Source: Chlorokybus atmophyticus (lineage: Eukaryota; Streptophyta; Chlorokybophyceae; Chlorokybales; Chlorokybaceae). From it: DNA of 64,000 bases. Position numbers and translations under genes: made by a program. Shown here one piece after another: positions 1 through 12,670 of the stretch. The DNA is taken from the NCBI GenBank assembly GCA_009103225.1, contig RHPI01002048.1, forward strand, positions 100,777 through 164,776, given 5' to 3'. The notes under the pieces were generated by a model. It saw only the letters and a program-made list of their open reading frames with translations, did no database searches and was not told the DNA's origin. Each line of letters opens with the position of its first letter. Position 1 is the stretch's first letter.

Positions 1-27
1 GGGGGGGGGGGGGGGGGGGGGGGGGGG
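1..27. repeat. poly-G run at window start
   Basis: The window opens with 27 consecutive G. G-rich tracts continue to about position 130 (runs of 5-7 G around 105-128), so the first 130 bases could form G-quadruplexes. An exact homopolymer at a sequence edge usually marks a contig end or a gap edge. Confidence 0.8.
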
Positions 28-2775
28 CTTTGTTTGTAACCCAATTTCACAATTATGTGCAGCTTCAATACACCACCTCCCATGAGATGTTTTTTTTTTA
101 GGAGGGGTGGGGGTGGGTGAAGGGGGGGTTGCATTCGCATTTTGTAATGCATGCCATTATGCATTAGCGTGACTCTATTCCTTGGGGTCCTGCCCAGCCG
201 TTTTTAATTTAACGTGCCCCTCCCTTGTTGTTCGCATGTTCATGAAAACGGATGACACTCATAATGGATGTGTCTGTTATTTGGTCGCATATAACATTGC
301 ATAACAATTTGGGCCAAAGCGTTCTTTAACAACCAAATATGACCTTGCTGGAGGCTACAATTTAAAATGTGCAGTCGCAACGATGTTATAGCATTGCTGG
401 TGTTTGAGCAGTGCGACATCCGCCTCCATGATTAGCAAGTTAGTTAGTTGGTTATTAATGACCTGCAATCAGCAATGCCTTCAACGGTGCCGTCAGCAAT
501 GGCGCGCACCTTGGCATAGCTATCGCCGCTGCTTCTCGCTTCATCATCGCCGCGATTACGCACGGCGTGTGCTTTCCACTGCAATGCCCGCGCCCCTTGC
601 TAGCGAAACAGCATAACGCTTAATCGGCACTTGTTGCGAAAGCATTACACTTGTAGTACATTGTGATCTTATGTGCACCCCTCAACCGAACACTACTAAA
701 ATAATTTGCGCAAAGACCAAGGACCTTGTAACAATCCTTATCCCATGCCCGATACGATACAGAGACCTATTGATGGGTCTGCAACGTCGTCGGTAACGCC
801 AGGCGTGTGCTTGCAGGACTCGTTGTTGAACTCACTGCGAGCCATGCCACGTGGCGAAAGTATGATGCTTGCGCAGGCTGATATGTGGCCACGCTCACAC
901 GCTCGCAAGCCGTGATCATCGGAAAAATGCATTTGTCTCAGAGTAAATGTCATCAAGTCCATGCAGCGACCACATGTCTACCCTGATCCAACCGTCATCG
1001 TAATTCAATATCGAATTGCTCACGACTGATCATGTAGCGGAACTTAATGGCACATGTAATACCGACCATCTTATTCAAAGCGTGATGCTGGAGCGGGCCT
1101 CAAAAGGCTTTGTCGGTATCCAGCTCTTATGCCGCGCTGTCGGGAAGCGCTGCACAAGGCGCATACATCGCCACGTGCAGTGACCTACCTGTGATATGTA
1201 TATCATGAAAAGTGTTGTGTTCAATATACATGAGCAGTGCAATAAGGGTGGGATAACGTTGGTGTGACAACATCATGTGCACGCATGTTATGAACGTGCA
1301 AGAACGGCTTATATTGCACACCATTATGTTCTCGTAAACAACAACTTGCAATGCATACCCGTATACCGTATCGGGGATCTATATGTTCGAGTGCAAAACC
1401 TAGAGTGGTACTCACACAACGAACAAGCACAACTCACATACACCAACGATACAACACACTTAGCACCAAACCTTTGCGGATGGCGCGACATATGCACCAG
1501 CATGCCGGTGTCACGCCATAAACACCACATTGCCCAACTCGGACAACGCGATGACTACCTTACCGGATAATGTAGTCGTAGGTCAGGCTGCCACCAGAAC
1601 ATTGGCAACCGCTGTACTGCCAACCCATCCTTACACTCTCGTTTGGGCAACGTGCCTAAGCCATGGTGACCTCACTACTGCCCCCGCTAACAATGGAGAC
1701 GCATGGCACGCTGGGAGAGGACTTTCAATACGTCCAACACTTGTGCGCCGCGTCATGACAGTGTGAGGAGCGGAGCAGCGGCGCATACCAGGTTTCGTGC
1801 GTGTCGGTTGTCAGCATGTGGCCTGCACCCATGCAGCACGCAGACAATGATAATTGTGGAGCAAGGAGCAGCGGCGATGGGTCGCATTGCCAGGCTGCAC
1901 ACCAATAACCCAAAGCCCCAACCACGAAGGCGGATGCAGCACTTGCATAGGTGGATAGCGTGCACAACTGTCCATCTGCGGCTGGCTGCATGATGTGCGA
2001 TGGTGTGCTTGGTGTGGGCCGTGTACAAAAGACGCAGATAGTGCAAGTACGTGCGTAGGAGACAATCGTGCAAATCTGGGTAGCATGCTGCCTGCTAGAA
2101 GAATGAGAGACGCTATATATATATGATATGGTCTGTGCCATTTGTATGTTGTGGAGAGATGTTATAAACAATGTCGTAGGAGATAAAGACCCGTGCAGGT
2201 TGTATAGACACTTGCAATGTAGAGATGCAACGCGGATGTAATCACAAAGCGAGATACACATCCATGCCTGTGTCGTGCTTGTGCCATACACCTCATTGCA
2301 TACTTCATACACATGTCCGAGTGCCCCTTGACACAATTTGTACACCTGCGTATAAGCTTTTCAGAGATGAAGAGCCTGAGCAAGTTGTGAACTGCCATTT
2401 CCTATATGACTGCAGGCAACATAAGAGACCAATGTGTACGTTGACCATAACGTGCACAACAGCGAGTGTGGGAGAAAGCTTGCATTGGCCAATTGGTGAT
2501 AAACATGGTGCATGTCCACATGGCTACCAGTGCTCCAGATGCAATTGCGCCAAGCTATGCAAGAGCTCGCTGGGCAGCTTTCCTTTCCTTGCTGAAGCGA
2601 GCGTCATTTTCTTATAAATCGACTACTATGGACAGACTACTCTGTGCAAAGGAAATGCTTAACGACACTGATATGTACAAGGGGGAGCAGCTATGCACGC
2701 GCGGCTGTGCAGCGACCAGTGCTCGAGCGAGGCGGGGATGACGGTGGCAGCGAGCATATCAATGCAGGCACGTTG
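28..2775. other. no gene recognised
   Basis: About 2.7 kb of mixed composition. Short open frames occur on both strands, but none shows a domain, an exon-like protein stretch or consistent splice sites. Nothing further can be supported here. Confidence 0.5.
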
Positions 2776-3679
2776 TCACGGGTCTGCACCGTTTGCCATG
2801 CCATCGTCGCTGTCTGAATAATCGCCATCACTCATTTCACTGTCGTCTTCTGAGTCCTGCGCGGGCTTCAAGCCAATATCTTCCGGCTTTGCATACTTTG
2901 TGCAATACTCTATCACAAGTAGTTGAGTAAAATCAGTACTGAAGGCCAAAACAGACAACCTTGCTTGCCTTCGCTGCCACACATGACACAAACATGCTTT
3001 GTGCTTGTGTTGCATGTTGTGGTAATACCTCGTACTTTGCGCGCATACAGTTCTGGCTCACGCATGAGCAGAGCCGCGGCTTCGCCGTTCAACGGGTCTG
3101 TCGGATTGGGGTAGAGCAGCAGCTGGGGCAGGAAGACCTCGAACACGTTTATCAGGTCTGCAATGATTGTTGGTTGGATGCCAGATACACAACACCGACA
3201 CATTGAATTGTAGAGTGTACTGCGTCAATAATACAAGCCGCATACCAAACATGGGACTCCACGTCTGGTTGATGACATCCAAGCAAACGGATCCCGCCCT
3301 GCAAGAAAGACAGTGAGCTCAGCAACAGCCAGAGCGGTTGGCAAATGGCGTGTGCGTGCGCACATTACACGCATTGGCGCAACTGCGCGGCACTCACATC
3401 TCATCCACATTCGGGTGGAATATGCGGTTAACAAATCCAATTGAGGGCGACTTGTACGGATATGCTTCCGGGAGCTCTACGTGAACTTTCCATGCGCCTC
3501 CTTCATAAGGACCTGACACCACAAAGCAGTAGCAGTTAGACCATCACAGGCCTACCTCATAGAAATGGGCCATGACAAAGGGCTGATTTGCATGCTCACT
3601 GTCTTGAGGCCCGCGAAACTCGACATAAAACTCGCTCATGCCATCGTTAACCATCTCCACCTTGTAATCGCTCATCATC
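2776..3679 (-). CDS. ubiquitin-conjugating enzyme E2, UBE2H-like (5' exon not found)
   Basis: This is an E2 that accepts ubiquitin from E1 on a cysteine and passes it to substrates with an E3. The exons read on the minus strand are 3679-3600, 3512-3398, 3298-3246, 3157-3029 and 2909-2776. All junctions are GT-AG and join in phase. In order the protein shows [45 protein letters not shown], the active-site segment [16 protein letters not shown] (catalytic Cys), [17 protein letters not shown], and an acidic tail rich in Asp, Ser and Glu that ends in TGA. The acidic tail and the PNPTDPLNG motif are typical of the UBE2H/plant UBC4-6 group. The visible part is about 170 residues; the family is about 180-190. 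The first exon, expected to encode a short basic N-terminus, was not located above 3679. Family assignment is firm; the symbol is left open. Confidence 0.9.
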
Positions 3680-3689
3680 CTGCGCAGAT

Positions 3690-5390
3690 GCGGGAGAAAG
3701 CATGAACAAAGCGGTTTGCATGAGAGCGTCCTATACAGCTGACGATGTAGCATGCCGGCAACGGCAGCATTGTAATCGGTCTTGACAGAGAAAACCCTTA
3801 GAACGCGTGTTGTGGATGACGGAGTCACCACATCACTAACTTGAGCACATCATGCAGGTGTTGGACACCCTTAGCGCCAAACCCTGTTGTAACAAAACCA
3901 ACTCGCTGAAGGCACAGTTGAAAATAGATTGCAGCTTACTAACACTGGCATGCTGGACGGCACTTGTTACGTTTCACTGTGACTGCTTCGCACGCACAAT
4001 GAAGCGCAACAAAAGCCTCCAGTGGTTGAAAGGACTGGCTTGACACTGCAAACTGGCAACAATCTATTGCTGCTCGCATTCAGCGACATACGTACAAAGA
4101 GAACGGGCACACCACAGAGAGGCACGCAATTGCTGGCTTACAACTTCATGACGTCCATCTCTCTACGCTTGCTTGGCGACGACATGCTGCTGGTGCAGGA
4201 GAGAGGCAGGGACAAACCCTGCTTGCTGCTGTACGCTCCGCTATTGATAGACAGCAGCTAGCTCTCAGCTTCTACTGCTACAGACGAACCCTAACCCAAA
4301 GGCTAACCCTGGCAGGGTTGATTGGCCCCTTCACTGGAGGCGGAAGGGCCGGGCCATGTGTGAGTGGCGGCCTACCCAGCTGAACCACGCTGTACCGCTG
4401 ACGCTGCGCCGAAGCACCTGCAACTGAGACTGCAAGCCAGCACAGAACAATGGACCACGCCAAAGAGGCGGCGGCGACGGGAGGACACGTGTACTGCAGA
4501 TGCGGGTGGGAATGGCCGTCATAAAGGGCAGAGGTGGAGTAACGCAGTGGGTGTCATCTGGGCTTTGCGGGAGAAAGAGTGACTGAGATACGATCCGTGC
4601 CCCCTAAATTCGCGGCAATGGTTCGCAGCTGAGCTGACGCGGAGCGGACGGCAGGGGGACGGCTGCCGTCCGCTGCTCTGAAGCGTAACCTGATAACCCG
4701 ATGAGGCTGGGGCGTGCTGACGCGAGCGGCACCACTGGCTGATGTCATGCACGACGGACGTGGTTTGCTACGAGGCTTGCTGCGAAGTTGTTTAGGTGGC
4801 GTGTATGAGATGTGCAATGCAACGATGTGCTTCTTGTATAGGCTTTTCGATAGTATCAATGCAAGTGACATGTACACACGCGCGCACACAGAGTGAAGGA
4901 CATAACTCAGCAGGAGAAATATGAGACTGCATGATAATGTTATGCCAAGCGCACAACAAAACACCCACAGCACAACGTTACTCTTAAAATATCATCACTT
5001 TTGTATCTGGCCTACAGGGGCTCCACTCTACTCCACGTGAATGCAAGTGCGTGGGTAGGGCAGGACATGGCAAGCAGAGGGGAGCAGCGGGCTTGACCTG
5101 CAGCAGAGCAGAGCAATGAGCTGGCGTGGTGGGCTTGATGGTTAGGCGTGCATGCAGTGCTTGTGGTTATTGAAACTAGCAATAGGGGTCCTATAGCAAC
5201 AGACACTACCATTGCCAATTAACCATTAGTCGGTCACAATTGGTGGTTGAAGCAATACGACAGTGCAAACTTCATATCGCGTTGGGAAATGCATCATTGG
5301 CAAGAATGCTACGCTTATATATGTGTGGTGTGTGTCAGTAAAATAGCCATACAAGTACAAAGTCAAGCAATAGGCGTGCCATAACCCTAA
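3690..5390. other. no gene recognised; may hold the missing first exon of the E2
   Basis: About 1.7 kb upstream of the minus-strand E2 gene. It should contain that gene's first exon and promoter, but no ATG exon with a donor matching the acceptor at 3680 stood out. No other coding signal was seen. Confidence 0.4.
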
Positions 5391-5399
5391 CCACATCAT

Positions 5400-5719
5400 T
5401 TGCATGATATACCGAACGAAGTTGCCATGAGCAACTTGTTAAGTGGGATTGGCGGTTCGAACCCTACTTTATTTATCAGCTTTATTCTCGTTGCGGCCAT
5501 TGCAACTACCATTGCGGTGGTGGGCACGCAAAAGTCACTAAAAAAGGAGCGCAAACTTTGCGCTTTAAGTCCGACATGCCAAACTTTCAAGATCTCAAAG
5601 ATGAAGTGCTGAAAGAGTATCCGTCGCAATATGTTTTCCCTGCCGGCCGACTAAATATTGGCAATGGCCGTGCACCTGAGGACGCTAATTTAGACTGTCG
5701 TGGCTCAGGCCACCTGTAA
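5400..5719 (+). other. short overlapping open frames, unknown
   Basis: A 70-codon frame at 5400-5612 contains a hydrophobic stretch (FISFILVAAIATTIAVVG) followed by basic residues, which would fit a small membrane protein. A second frame overlaps it and runs to a TAA near 5719, reading MPNFQDLKDEVLKEY from about 5576. The second reads like real protein, so this may be one broken gene. Neither is recognised, and there is no neighbouring context to help. Confidence 0.2.
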
Positions 5720-5754
5720 TCTTGATACAGGGACCTAATAGTAACTTTCGTTAC

Positions 5755-6019
5755 TGTAAGGCCCTTTTTGTTACAATTTAGTTTTTAACAGTTGACTTTG
5801 CCTAACTAACAGGCGCCTGTTAGTTACCTATCAGGCTTTATCAGGTGACTTTATAGAATAAACAGGCACCTGTTAGTCACACACCAGGCCTTAACAAATG
5901 ACTTTCTGTAATTTACAGGCAACTGTTAGTTACACATCAGGCCTTGTTAGGTGACTACGATTAATCAACGGGCACCTGTAAGTTACACATCAGTCTTACC
6001 TAGGTGACTCAGCCTATGT
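5755..6019. repeat. 53-bp tandem repeat, four clear units plus one degenerate
   Basis: Units start at 5808, 5861, 5914 and 5967, exactly 53 bp apart. Each runs from AACAGGCACCTGTTAGTTAC through a CATCAGGCCTT segment to GTGACT. A weaker unit precedes them at about 5755-5807. Each unit contains the near-palindrome CAGGCGCCTG/CAGGCACCTG. The units differ at many sites, so the array is not recent. Confidence 0.85.
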
Positions 6020-9000
6020 GACACCCTCCTTGAGTCAACACCCTCGTAAATGATCAAAACAACAATGCAATAATTACCGCCCGTTAATGTAACAATGCGT
6101 GAGCAAAAGCGCTTGTTGCAGCTTTAGTATGTCAGTATTAACTTAATAATTGAGTATTACTATAATACTTGCAAGATTGTAGCAAAACAGAGGTGACCGG
6201 CTGTTTATCACCAATTACGTTTTTTTAAAAAGGTTACAAAGCCAGCTAGCCAGAGTTACTGATGGCTGAAGAGGATCAATCCTCAATCCTTGTTTAACAA
6301 GTTAGTATAAGTTAGTACAGCCGCGGCGCAGGAAAATGAAAGAGTTCATAGGCGGCGCTGCAAGCAACGGCGCTAAGGTAAGTTGCATGTGCCATATGCA
6401 ACTCTCAACTCTTGCGATGAGTACGAGTGACAACTCTTGCCGAGAGTTGGAAGTTGGGAGTATCCAAAAGTGAGTGCAAGAGAAGTAGAATGTAAAAGCA
6501 TATAAGAATTGCTGATGTTTAAGATTTCCTTAAGCTTCTTATTTTGCTAGCCGATAATTGTACTATGATTGTTATTGCTTTGATGCAACTTAGGTAACAT
6601 GTTATGATGAATGTACTCGACTTAATGTTAATGCTCTCAGGAGAGCATTCCTTATGAGGTGTGCATTTATGGAAAAACACGCGTTGAGCTGATTGGCACA
6701 TAAGTATGGCGGGCAATCCATTTAGCTACTCCTCATGCAGCTGCGCAACGTGCTATAGTGTTTTCACTCGACTTGAGTGAAATCATTTGGTGCTCGGAGC
6801 ACCATATTTAATTGGACAATATGTGCGCAATGAATTTGGCACGTTTTGGTTGGCGTGTATTAATGTTATTGCAAGTTCAGTAGCCATAAAATGTTTAATA
6901 TATATCATGTGTTATCTCATATGTATAATTGCCCACTGGGTCATGCTGTGCTGCACTTTTAAAATGACTATGACATAATAATGAAATCATCGTGAAAGTG
7001 CTACATCATTAACATTATCAACAAACATCAACATTACCAACTAATATCAACATTGCTTTTCTCGTGTTGGCCTTCAAGTCATGGTTTTGCTCATATATGG
7101 CACGAGTATGAGTCAATACTGCACAGTTTGCAACTCGCAGAGAAAAGAAGTACAATATTCAATAATATGTTTGCAACATATATTACGATTCTTGATACAT
7201 CCATTATTTTTGTATTAATAATGGTATAGCAACCATCCTAGTGCTACTTCGCGCTGGCTGGTGTAACGACGCTAGTTTTAAGTGGTTATGCATTTCTAAT
7301 TAATGAACCAATGGGTTGATTGATGGTGGTTATCTTGTTAATGATTATTGTGGAGCTATGTTCACGTGTGCATGTGTACATAATAGGGACTTGCAACCGC
7401 GATTAGCTCACGTGACACCATATGCAAAGAATTCACGGATGATGACGGAATCGTTTTAGCCAATAAATAACTCGAATAGCGAGGACAGCCCTGCTACCAC
7501 TACCCCATGATGCGACATGGTGCCTAAGCAATCATTGTTGTAAGACGGTAAAACCTACGCACTGAATATGAGATAAGAACTTAGATGGATGAACATTTGG
7601 TAATCACTTGTACCAAGTATTGCTGCCGGGATTTACTCGTAGCGTGGGACTGTACTCGGACGTGTATTGCTATGAGAATCATTAAGGGTCATTATGATCA
7701 TCATGATGTACCGCGAATAGTATGAACTCAAGACAGTACTATCGCGACGTTGAATATGCTTCGAGCGTTGCAGTGGGCAATAACTTGTTCATGATATCGC
7801 GAGAAGCAGCAGCTTGCATTTGCAAACCCACGATCATGTAATCAACTCCTTGGTTGAATTATCACTAGGCTTTGACGGGCTCGTGAAGTCGCTCGGATAT
7901 GACGATTGCCGCATGAAAAGCTACTAGAGATCAGGGTAAGCAAGGCTTGTGAAGGACAAAGTTAGAATTGGAGACCTTCTATGGACGCGGCTAATCCTTT
8001 CGCTAATTTGTACAAAAACAGTACTTGGCGTGAGTTGTTGGTTCTCATCGTGTGTGGATGCTGTAGCCTCAACACTTTGGAGCAACCTTCTGCGTGCCAA
8101 TCATGTAATTGAAAAATCTATGCGGTGAGGTAGGTGCTCCGTCCGCAAAGATACAGCAAATTAGGCTAAAGCCTAAGATGGGACTCGAATGGTAGTGACA
8201 AGCATAAACGAAATCACTACTTAAGTTCCGAGGTTTTAAGGGATCCGATACCTCTTGCGGTGTGTGTATGAAGCCTCGGTAGGAGGTTAGCGTACGACGG
8301 GTCTATTAGGTCAGAACCGAACAAACCGTAGCACCTAGTTTATTCGAAGGAGGATACCCCTAAGACTCTAGACGGGGAGGATTAAGCAAAGTCGCTGTTA
8401 TCTTAAGTTTCCCCGTCCATCGAACCGTGGTAAAAATCTCTGAGGCATTTGCTAGCTTTTTAAAAGCGCAAGCACTAAACTAGCGCGCTTCCCATGTCCA
8501 CAGTAGGAATTAGCGATTTTTGCGGATTTGTGGAGACACAGATATAAGCAAAAAAAGTCAGATTCCTCTAAGCGAGGTTGGGGGAGATAATTGGAACTTG
8601 AGTAGTAGGGTTCTTCATCTTCCTTGCCGTTCGCACTGTTGTGTGGTGAAGCGCCTTCCCGCACTTAGAAAATTTAAGGGCGTAAGCCCTGCTTAAAATC
8701 AAGATTCATAGTTCATGAAACTTGAGTGAACTATTGTGAACCTAGTGAATCAATGGTTGAGTTGGTCGGTGAAGTATTTGTCGAAGTTGCGAAGTTGTAA
8801 ATTTCGAGAATCGCCAAGTGTGACTCTTAGCAATTCTCGAAGTGAATTGTGCTAAGTCCGTGTAGACAATTACGGTCGAATTCACTGAGTGAAGCGCTTG
8901 GTAATCAAGAAAAACGGCCTCCGTTACATTGGACTCGGAGCTTGGTTTAATTTATAAGAACAAACACTCCTTCACGCTTCCACAGATACGGAATCATGCC

Positions 9001-9250
9001 CAAGCCGACGGCACCCCCGACCTTGAGCTCGAGGGAGGGGTTGATGAGATTCAACCGAAGACTGAACAGAGGATATGTTTGAAAAGGGGATACCTTGACT
9101 GATTTGGCAATAGACTGACGGCTGCAATCACTCGAAAATTCATTGAATCGTTTCATATCTAGTAAAACGTCTTCAACGAGCGAAGTCGTCTTCGGAAAAT
9201 GTGGTTCCCCGCCCGATGATAATATGACAAAGCAACCCCAACCAACGGCT
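6020..9250. other. AT-rich island without recognisable genes
   Basis: About 3.2 kb visibly richer in A and T than the flanks and lacking the CA/TG-rich runs seen elsewhere. No coding exon, RNA gene or mobile-element domain was recognised on either strand. Confidence 0.45.
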
Positions 9251-9253
9251 TAG

Positions 9254-9736
9254 GCAGACACTTTGGAGGAGTCTTCCGAAACAAAGTCCGATAGTAGGGG
9301 CGAAGCGCCTATCCCACCGATGGCGTTGGTTGATGGACCCGGCGAGTCCTCTCGAGCGCTGAGAACCTTGGCCATGACAGATACCAAAAAGGGCCAGCTC
9401 ACAAACGTGGAGTTAATCTCCTTACTTGCGAGTTCTAGTCTGCTGGATGTGAACAACCAAGCGTTGTTCAATCTGCTCATGAAGAGTCAGGAAAGCGGTT
9501 TCGCGCCTAGTTTGATGGGTTTTCTAGCGGCCAAACAGGAGAGTGATGAGATGGTGTTATCACTCGGAATTCAGCTCTAAGATGTGTCTCAAGCACATGA
9601 GTTCTTGGAGAAAAAGGTAAAGACCACACGAAGGAGTGATGGCGGGCTGAGCCGGCTAATGAACACTCCCACATTCCGGTTTAAACCTCCCAAACATGCA
9701 ATTGAGACCACACCGCCTGACGTCAAAGGACCATGA
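9254..9736 (+). pseudogene. unknown open frame broken by one TAA
   Basis: A single reading frame is open from 9254 (after TAG at 9251) to a TGA at 9734, interrupted only by TAA at 9578-9580. The first ATG is at about 9320 (MALVDGPGESSRAL). The translation is polar and soluble-looking, including LTNVELISLLASSSLLDVNNQ before the stop and AHEFLEKKVKTTRRSDGG after it. No family is recognised. It sits in the AT-rich island and ends inside the first palindromic repeat. It could be a retroelement or viral structural-gene relic, or chance; the long shared frame on both sides of the stop favours a once-functional gene. Confidence 0.3.
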
Positions 9737-10077
9737 ATGGTTTGTGCCTTGAGACCAGGATTTTCCCCTGCTCAGTGAGATTGGTGGACCATATCTGGTC
9801 CGGCTGTCATTGAAAGTCGGACCATGCATGCTCTTAAGTTCACGTGAACGGTTCCATATGTTTTTGGGGTCTCACCATGTATGGTGCGCGATTCCACCGA
9901 GTTGTATGGACCATGTGTGGTCCAAATTAATCATGTAAACATGGAAGGTCCATGCATGTGTAATCACGTGTGGACCATGTATGGTGCAAATTCTACATGT
10001 AATTGTGGACCAAGGTTGGTCCATGCATGTGAGTGAATATGCACACGGACCCGACCAGATCTGGTCCGCAGATCATT
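9715..10077 (+). repeat. repeat packed with GGACCA...TGGTCC palindromes, copy 1
   Basis: About nine imperfect palindromes of the form GGACCA-N(4-6)-TGGTCC or ACCATGTATGGT follow one another, for example TGGACCATATCTGGTCC at about 9785 and GGACCATGTGTGGTCC at about 9907. An inverted, diverged copy of the same 280-bp unit lies at 54262-54545. It is noncoding. Such arrays are known as subterminal repeats of some DNA transposons, but no transposase is seen beside it. Confidence 0.75.
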
Positions 10078-10079
10078 AC

Positions 10080-12670
10080 ACATGTGCAAGAAGACCGTAG
10101 ACAGGAATGCATATATCAATATCAGATACAATCAGCTAAAGTAAACACAATGCTCTACGCCTATCAAGGCTATCTACATTGCAACCTCATCCTCCAAACT
10201 CCAAGCTTGTGTCATCATTTGACTTGCTGGGCCTGCGCACATGTTGGTGTTACAGTGCAGGACTCTATGCATGTGTGCGCGTGCGTGCGTGCGCACGCGC
10301 ATGCGTCTGCAGAGCTGTGCATTGGTGTGCAACTGTACATGCATGCGCGTTCGTGTGCGCATGCATGCGTGCGTCTGCAGACCTGTGCATGGAGTAAGTC
10401 CGAGGTGACAGGGCCTAGTAGAGAGTGCAGTCCTCCCGCCACTATGTAAAGCTTCCGCACATTCGCACATAGTAGCTGACACATATGCACACTAAGAAAC
10501 ACACACAGACAATACACAAGTACCTGCCACAGCATGACGGCCACCCCTCACGCCATAAGAAGTTTTGAAGGCTACACCATGGCTCAGCGGCTTGGCGCAG
10601 GGCCTGCACGCACGTTTACATGCGTTATTGTGCGCCGCACACAATGACAGTCGGACTGATAATGCAAGTGTATGCGTGTGCGTGCGCAAGGGTGCTTTAT
10701 GGTACCTTGTGGTGCGTACCTCACAGGCAGCTGTCACATGCTAAAGGTACCCAGTCTTTCTTCTTCCCTTGCCCAAGTGCTGCTACACCTTGAGCTAGTG
10801 GGCAGGGCCTGCATGTGTGCGTGTGAATGCACATGCGCTTATGTGAGCATGCGCGTGCCTTTGTGTTTCTGTGTGTTATGAGCTTGTCACAGTGCATGCG
10901 TACACGCTTGCGTGTAACCTGAGCACGCTTGAGCTTGGGACAACTGTCAGTTACTTATCTGAGCAAGCATGTGCGCGACTGTCAGCAGCCAACAGTCCTC
11001 GTTTTGACAGCCCTCGGCGGCCAAGGGCTGTCAAAAGAACAGCACAGGGCTGTTGCAAGGACAGCCCTTCCCACAGCCCTCAGCTGGTGGAAGGACTGTC
11101 CTTCCAACAGCCCGTCAACCTCGACGGCCCTCGACTGTCAAGGACAGCCAAGGGCTGTCAAGGACGCGCGTGTTGTGGTTGTTGGTGGTCATGTGCACAG
11201 TACTCCATGCTAGGCACTCCCACAACACACTCACGCACTCTGACGCGCAGACGCGCACAAGTACCCTACGCATACACACACACACACGCACCTGTTGATG
11301 TTGCTGTGACCGACAGTCCAGCAAAGGGAGACCACACACTAGTGCGCGTTAATGTGCCCTTCAACAGCAGCCCGGCTGTCCTTGAAGGGCAGAAGCGCCA
11401 CGCGTGGATGCAGAGTGTATATTGCAGCGCCTGCACGTGCTTGCAAGTGTGTGCCACTGTCAAAATGAGTGCATGCACGTGCGTGTGTGCCTGAATTGCG
11501 TGTACATGTGCGTGCACGCCTTGCATAGCCCCACTGTGGCTGGTGCAGAGCCTGCGCCCGTGTGTACCGTATCATAGTGACTACATAGAATTTCAGCAAC
11601 TGCTGACATGCATAGGCTTTCCAACAATGCATGTGTACGCACCGGCGCACGCGAGCATGTCAACAGAGGCTAGGTGTGTTCTATTGCAGCGCATACATGC
11701 GCAAATGTCAGACAAAGGGCAGGGCAGACCTGTGCGCGCACCTTGCTGGATGGTTGATGCACGACATCCTCGGACTGTTAATTCTTAACAGGTCGAGAGA
11801 CACCTGGCATGGCTCTCGACCAACAGTCCCGGACTGCTGGTCGAGAGCTGCATTGCAAGTGAGCTGTCGAGGAAGGGCCTGATGAAGGCTTTAATCGCGA
11901 TGTTCTCATACAAATATAACTTCAACAAATGTATGAGAGAATGTACACATGTGTAGTGACAAGGCTATCAATCATGTGATGTGATGCATAAAACAATGCA
12001 TGAAGACCTGCAAAGGTAACAGATCGCAACTCTGCTCCTCATGCCACGCTTTTTGAGTTCACGGAAGTACTCTCACCTCGTCAAGTGAAATTTGTGTCAA
12101 GATTTGTGTCTACTTGCTACGCGCCAACTATCCACAATGACTATAGCACAATTTGATTGAGCACATATAGCCGCATTGAAATGCATTCGACAATTGAAAC
12201 ATGGTTGCAACCGATGGTTTTCAGCTATATTTGTTTGGATCCAAACCTTTACAATCGAGTTGTCACAGAATGACTGCAAGGTTTTCAGACTATCTATGCT
12301 GCAAGATCCTTGTATACTCATGGGAAATGATAGCTGGATGACCATTACAATTCGTATGTTGCAAAAAATCTCGCATCAACTATCACCAGCGAATATCACG
12401 GTGCAAGTACACTGCAGTGTATGAAATACTCGCAAGTGGGTGTGTCGAGCAAGGCACAAGTCCGCATGCATAATAACGCAGGCTGGATGGGCGCAACAAT
12501 GCCCTTCATACAAGTACATGGTATCTACCATGATTGCCAGCTAGCCTTATGCGCCAACACCCAGTCTCATGCACACAAGAGGCAAGCCAAACACATGCAC
12601 GGTGCATACCTGAAGCAACCAGTCCAACAAGCAGTCCATGCCCTCAGTGCAGAGTTCTGCTTGCTAGTTC
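10080..12670. other. CA/TG-rich low-complexity DNA with hairpins, no gene recognised
   Basis: 2.6 kb of noncoding sequence dominated by TG, CA and GC alternation (10265-10380, 11225-11292) and by repeats of GGGCTGTC/GACAGCCC (10990-11180). No exon-like coding was found. It lies downstream of the 3' end of the minus-strand M28 gene. Confidence 0.5.
11002..11036. repeat. perfect 13-bp inverted repeat in a GACAGCCC/GGGCTGTC cluster
   Basis: TTTTGACAGCCCT at 11002-11014 pairs perfectly with AGGGCTGTCAAAA at 11024-11036, leaving a 9-nt loop. The same GACAGCCC and GGGCTGTC words recur in both orientations up to 11166. A related GGTCGAGAG/CTCTCGACC pair is at 11791-11821. The role is unknown. Confidence 0.7.

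Noticed and set aside
10033-11494. Several 100-200-codon frames in the CA/TG-rich region
   Set aside because: Cys/His/Ala/Val repeats on both strands arise from alternating TG/CA sequence.
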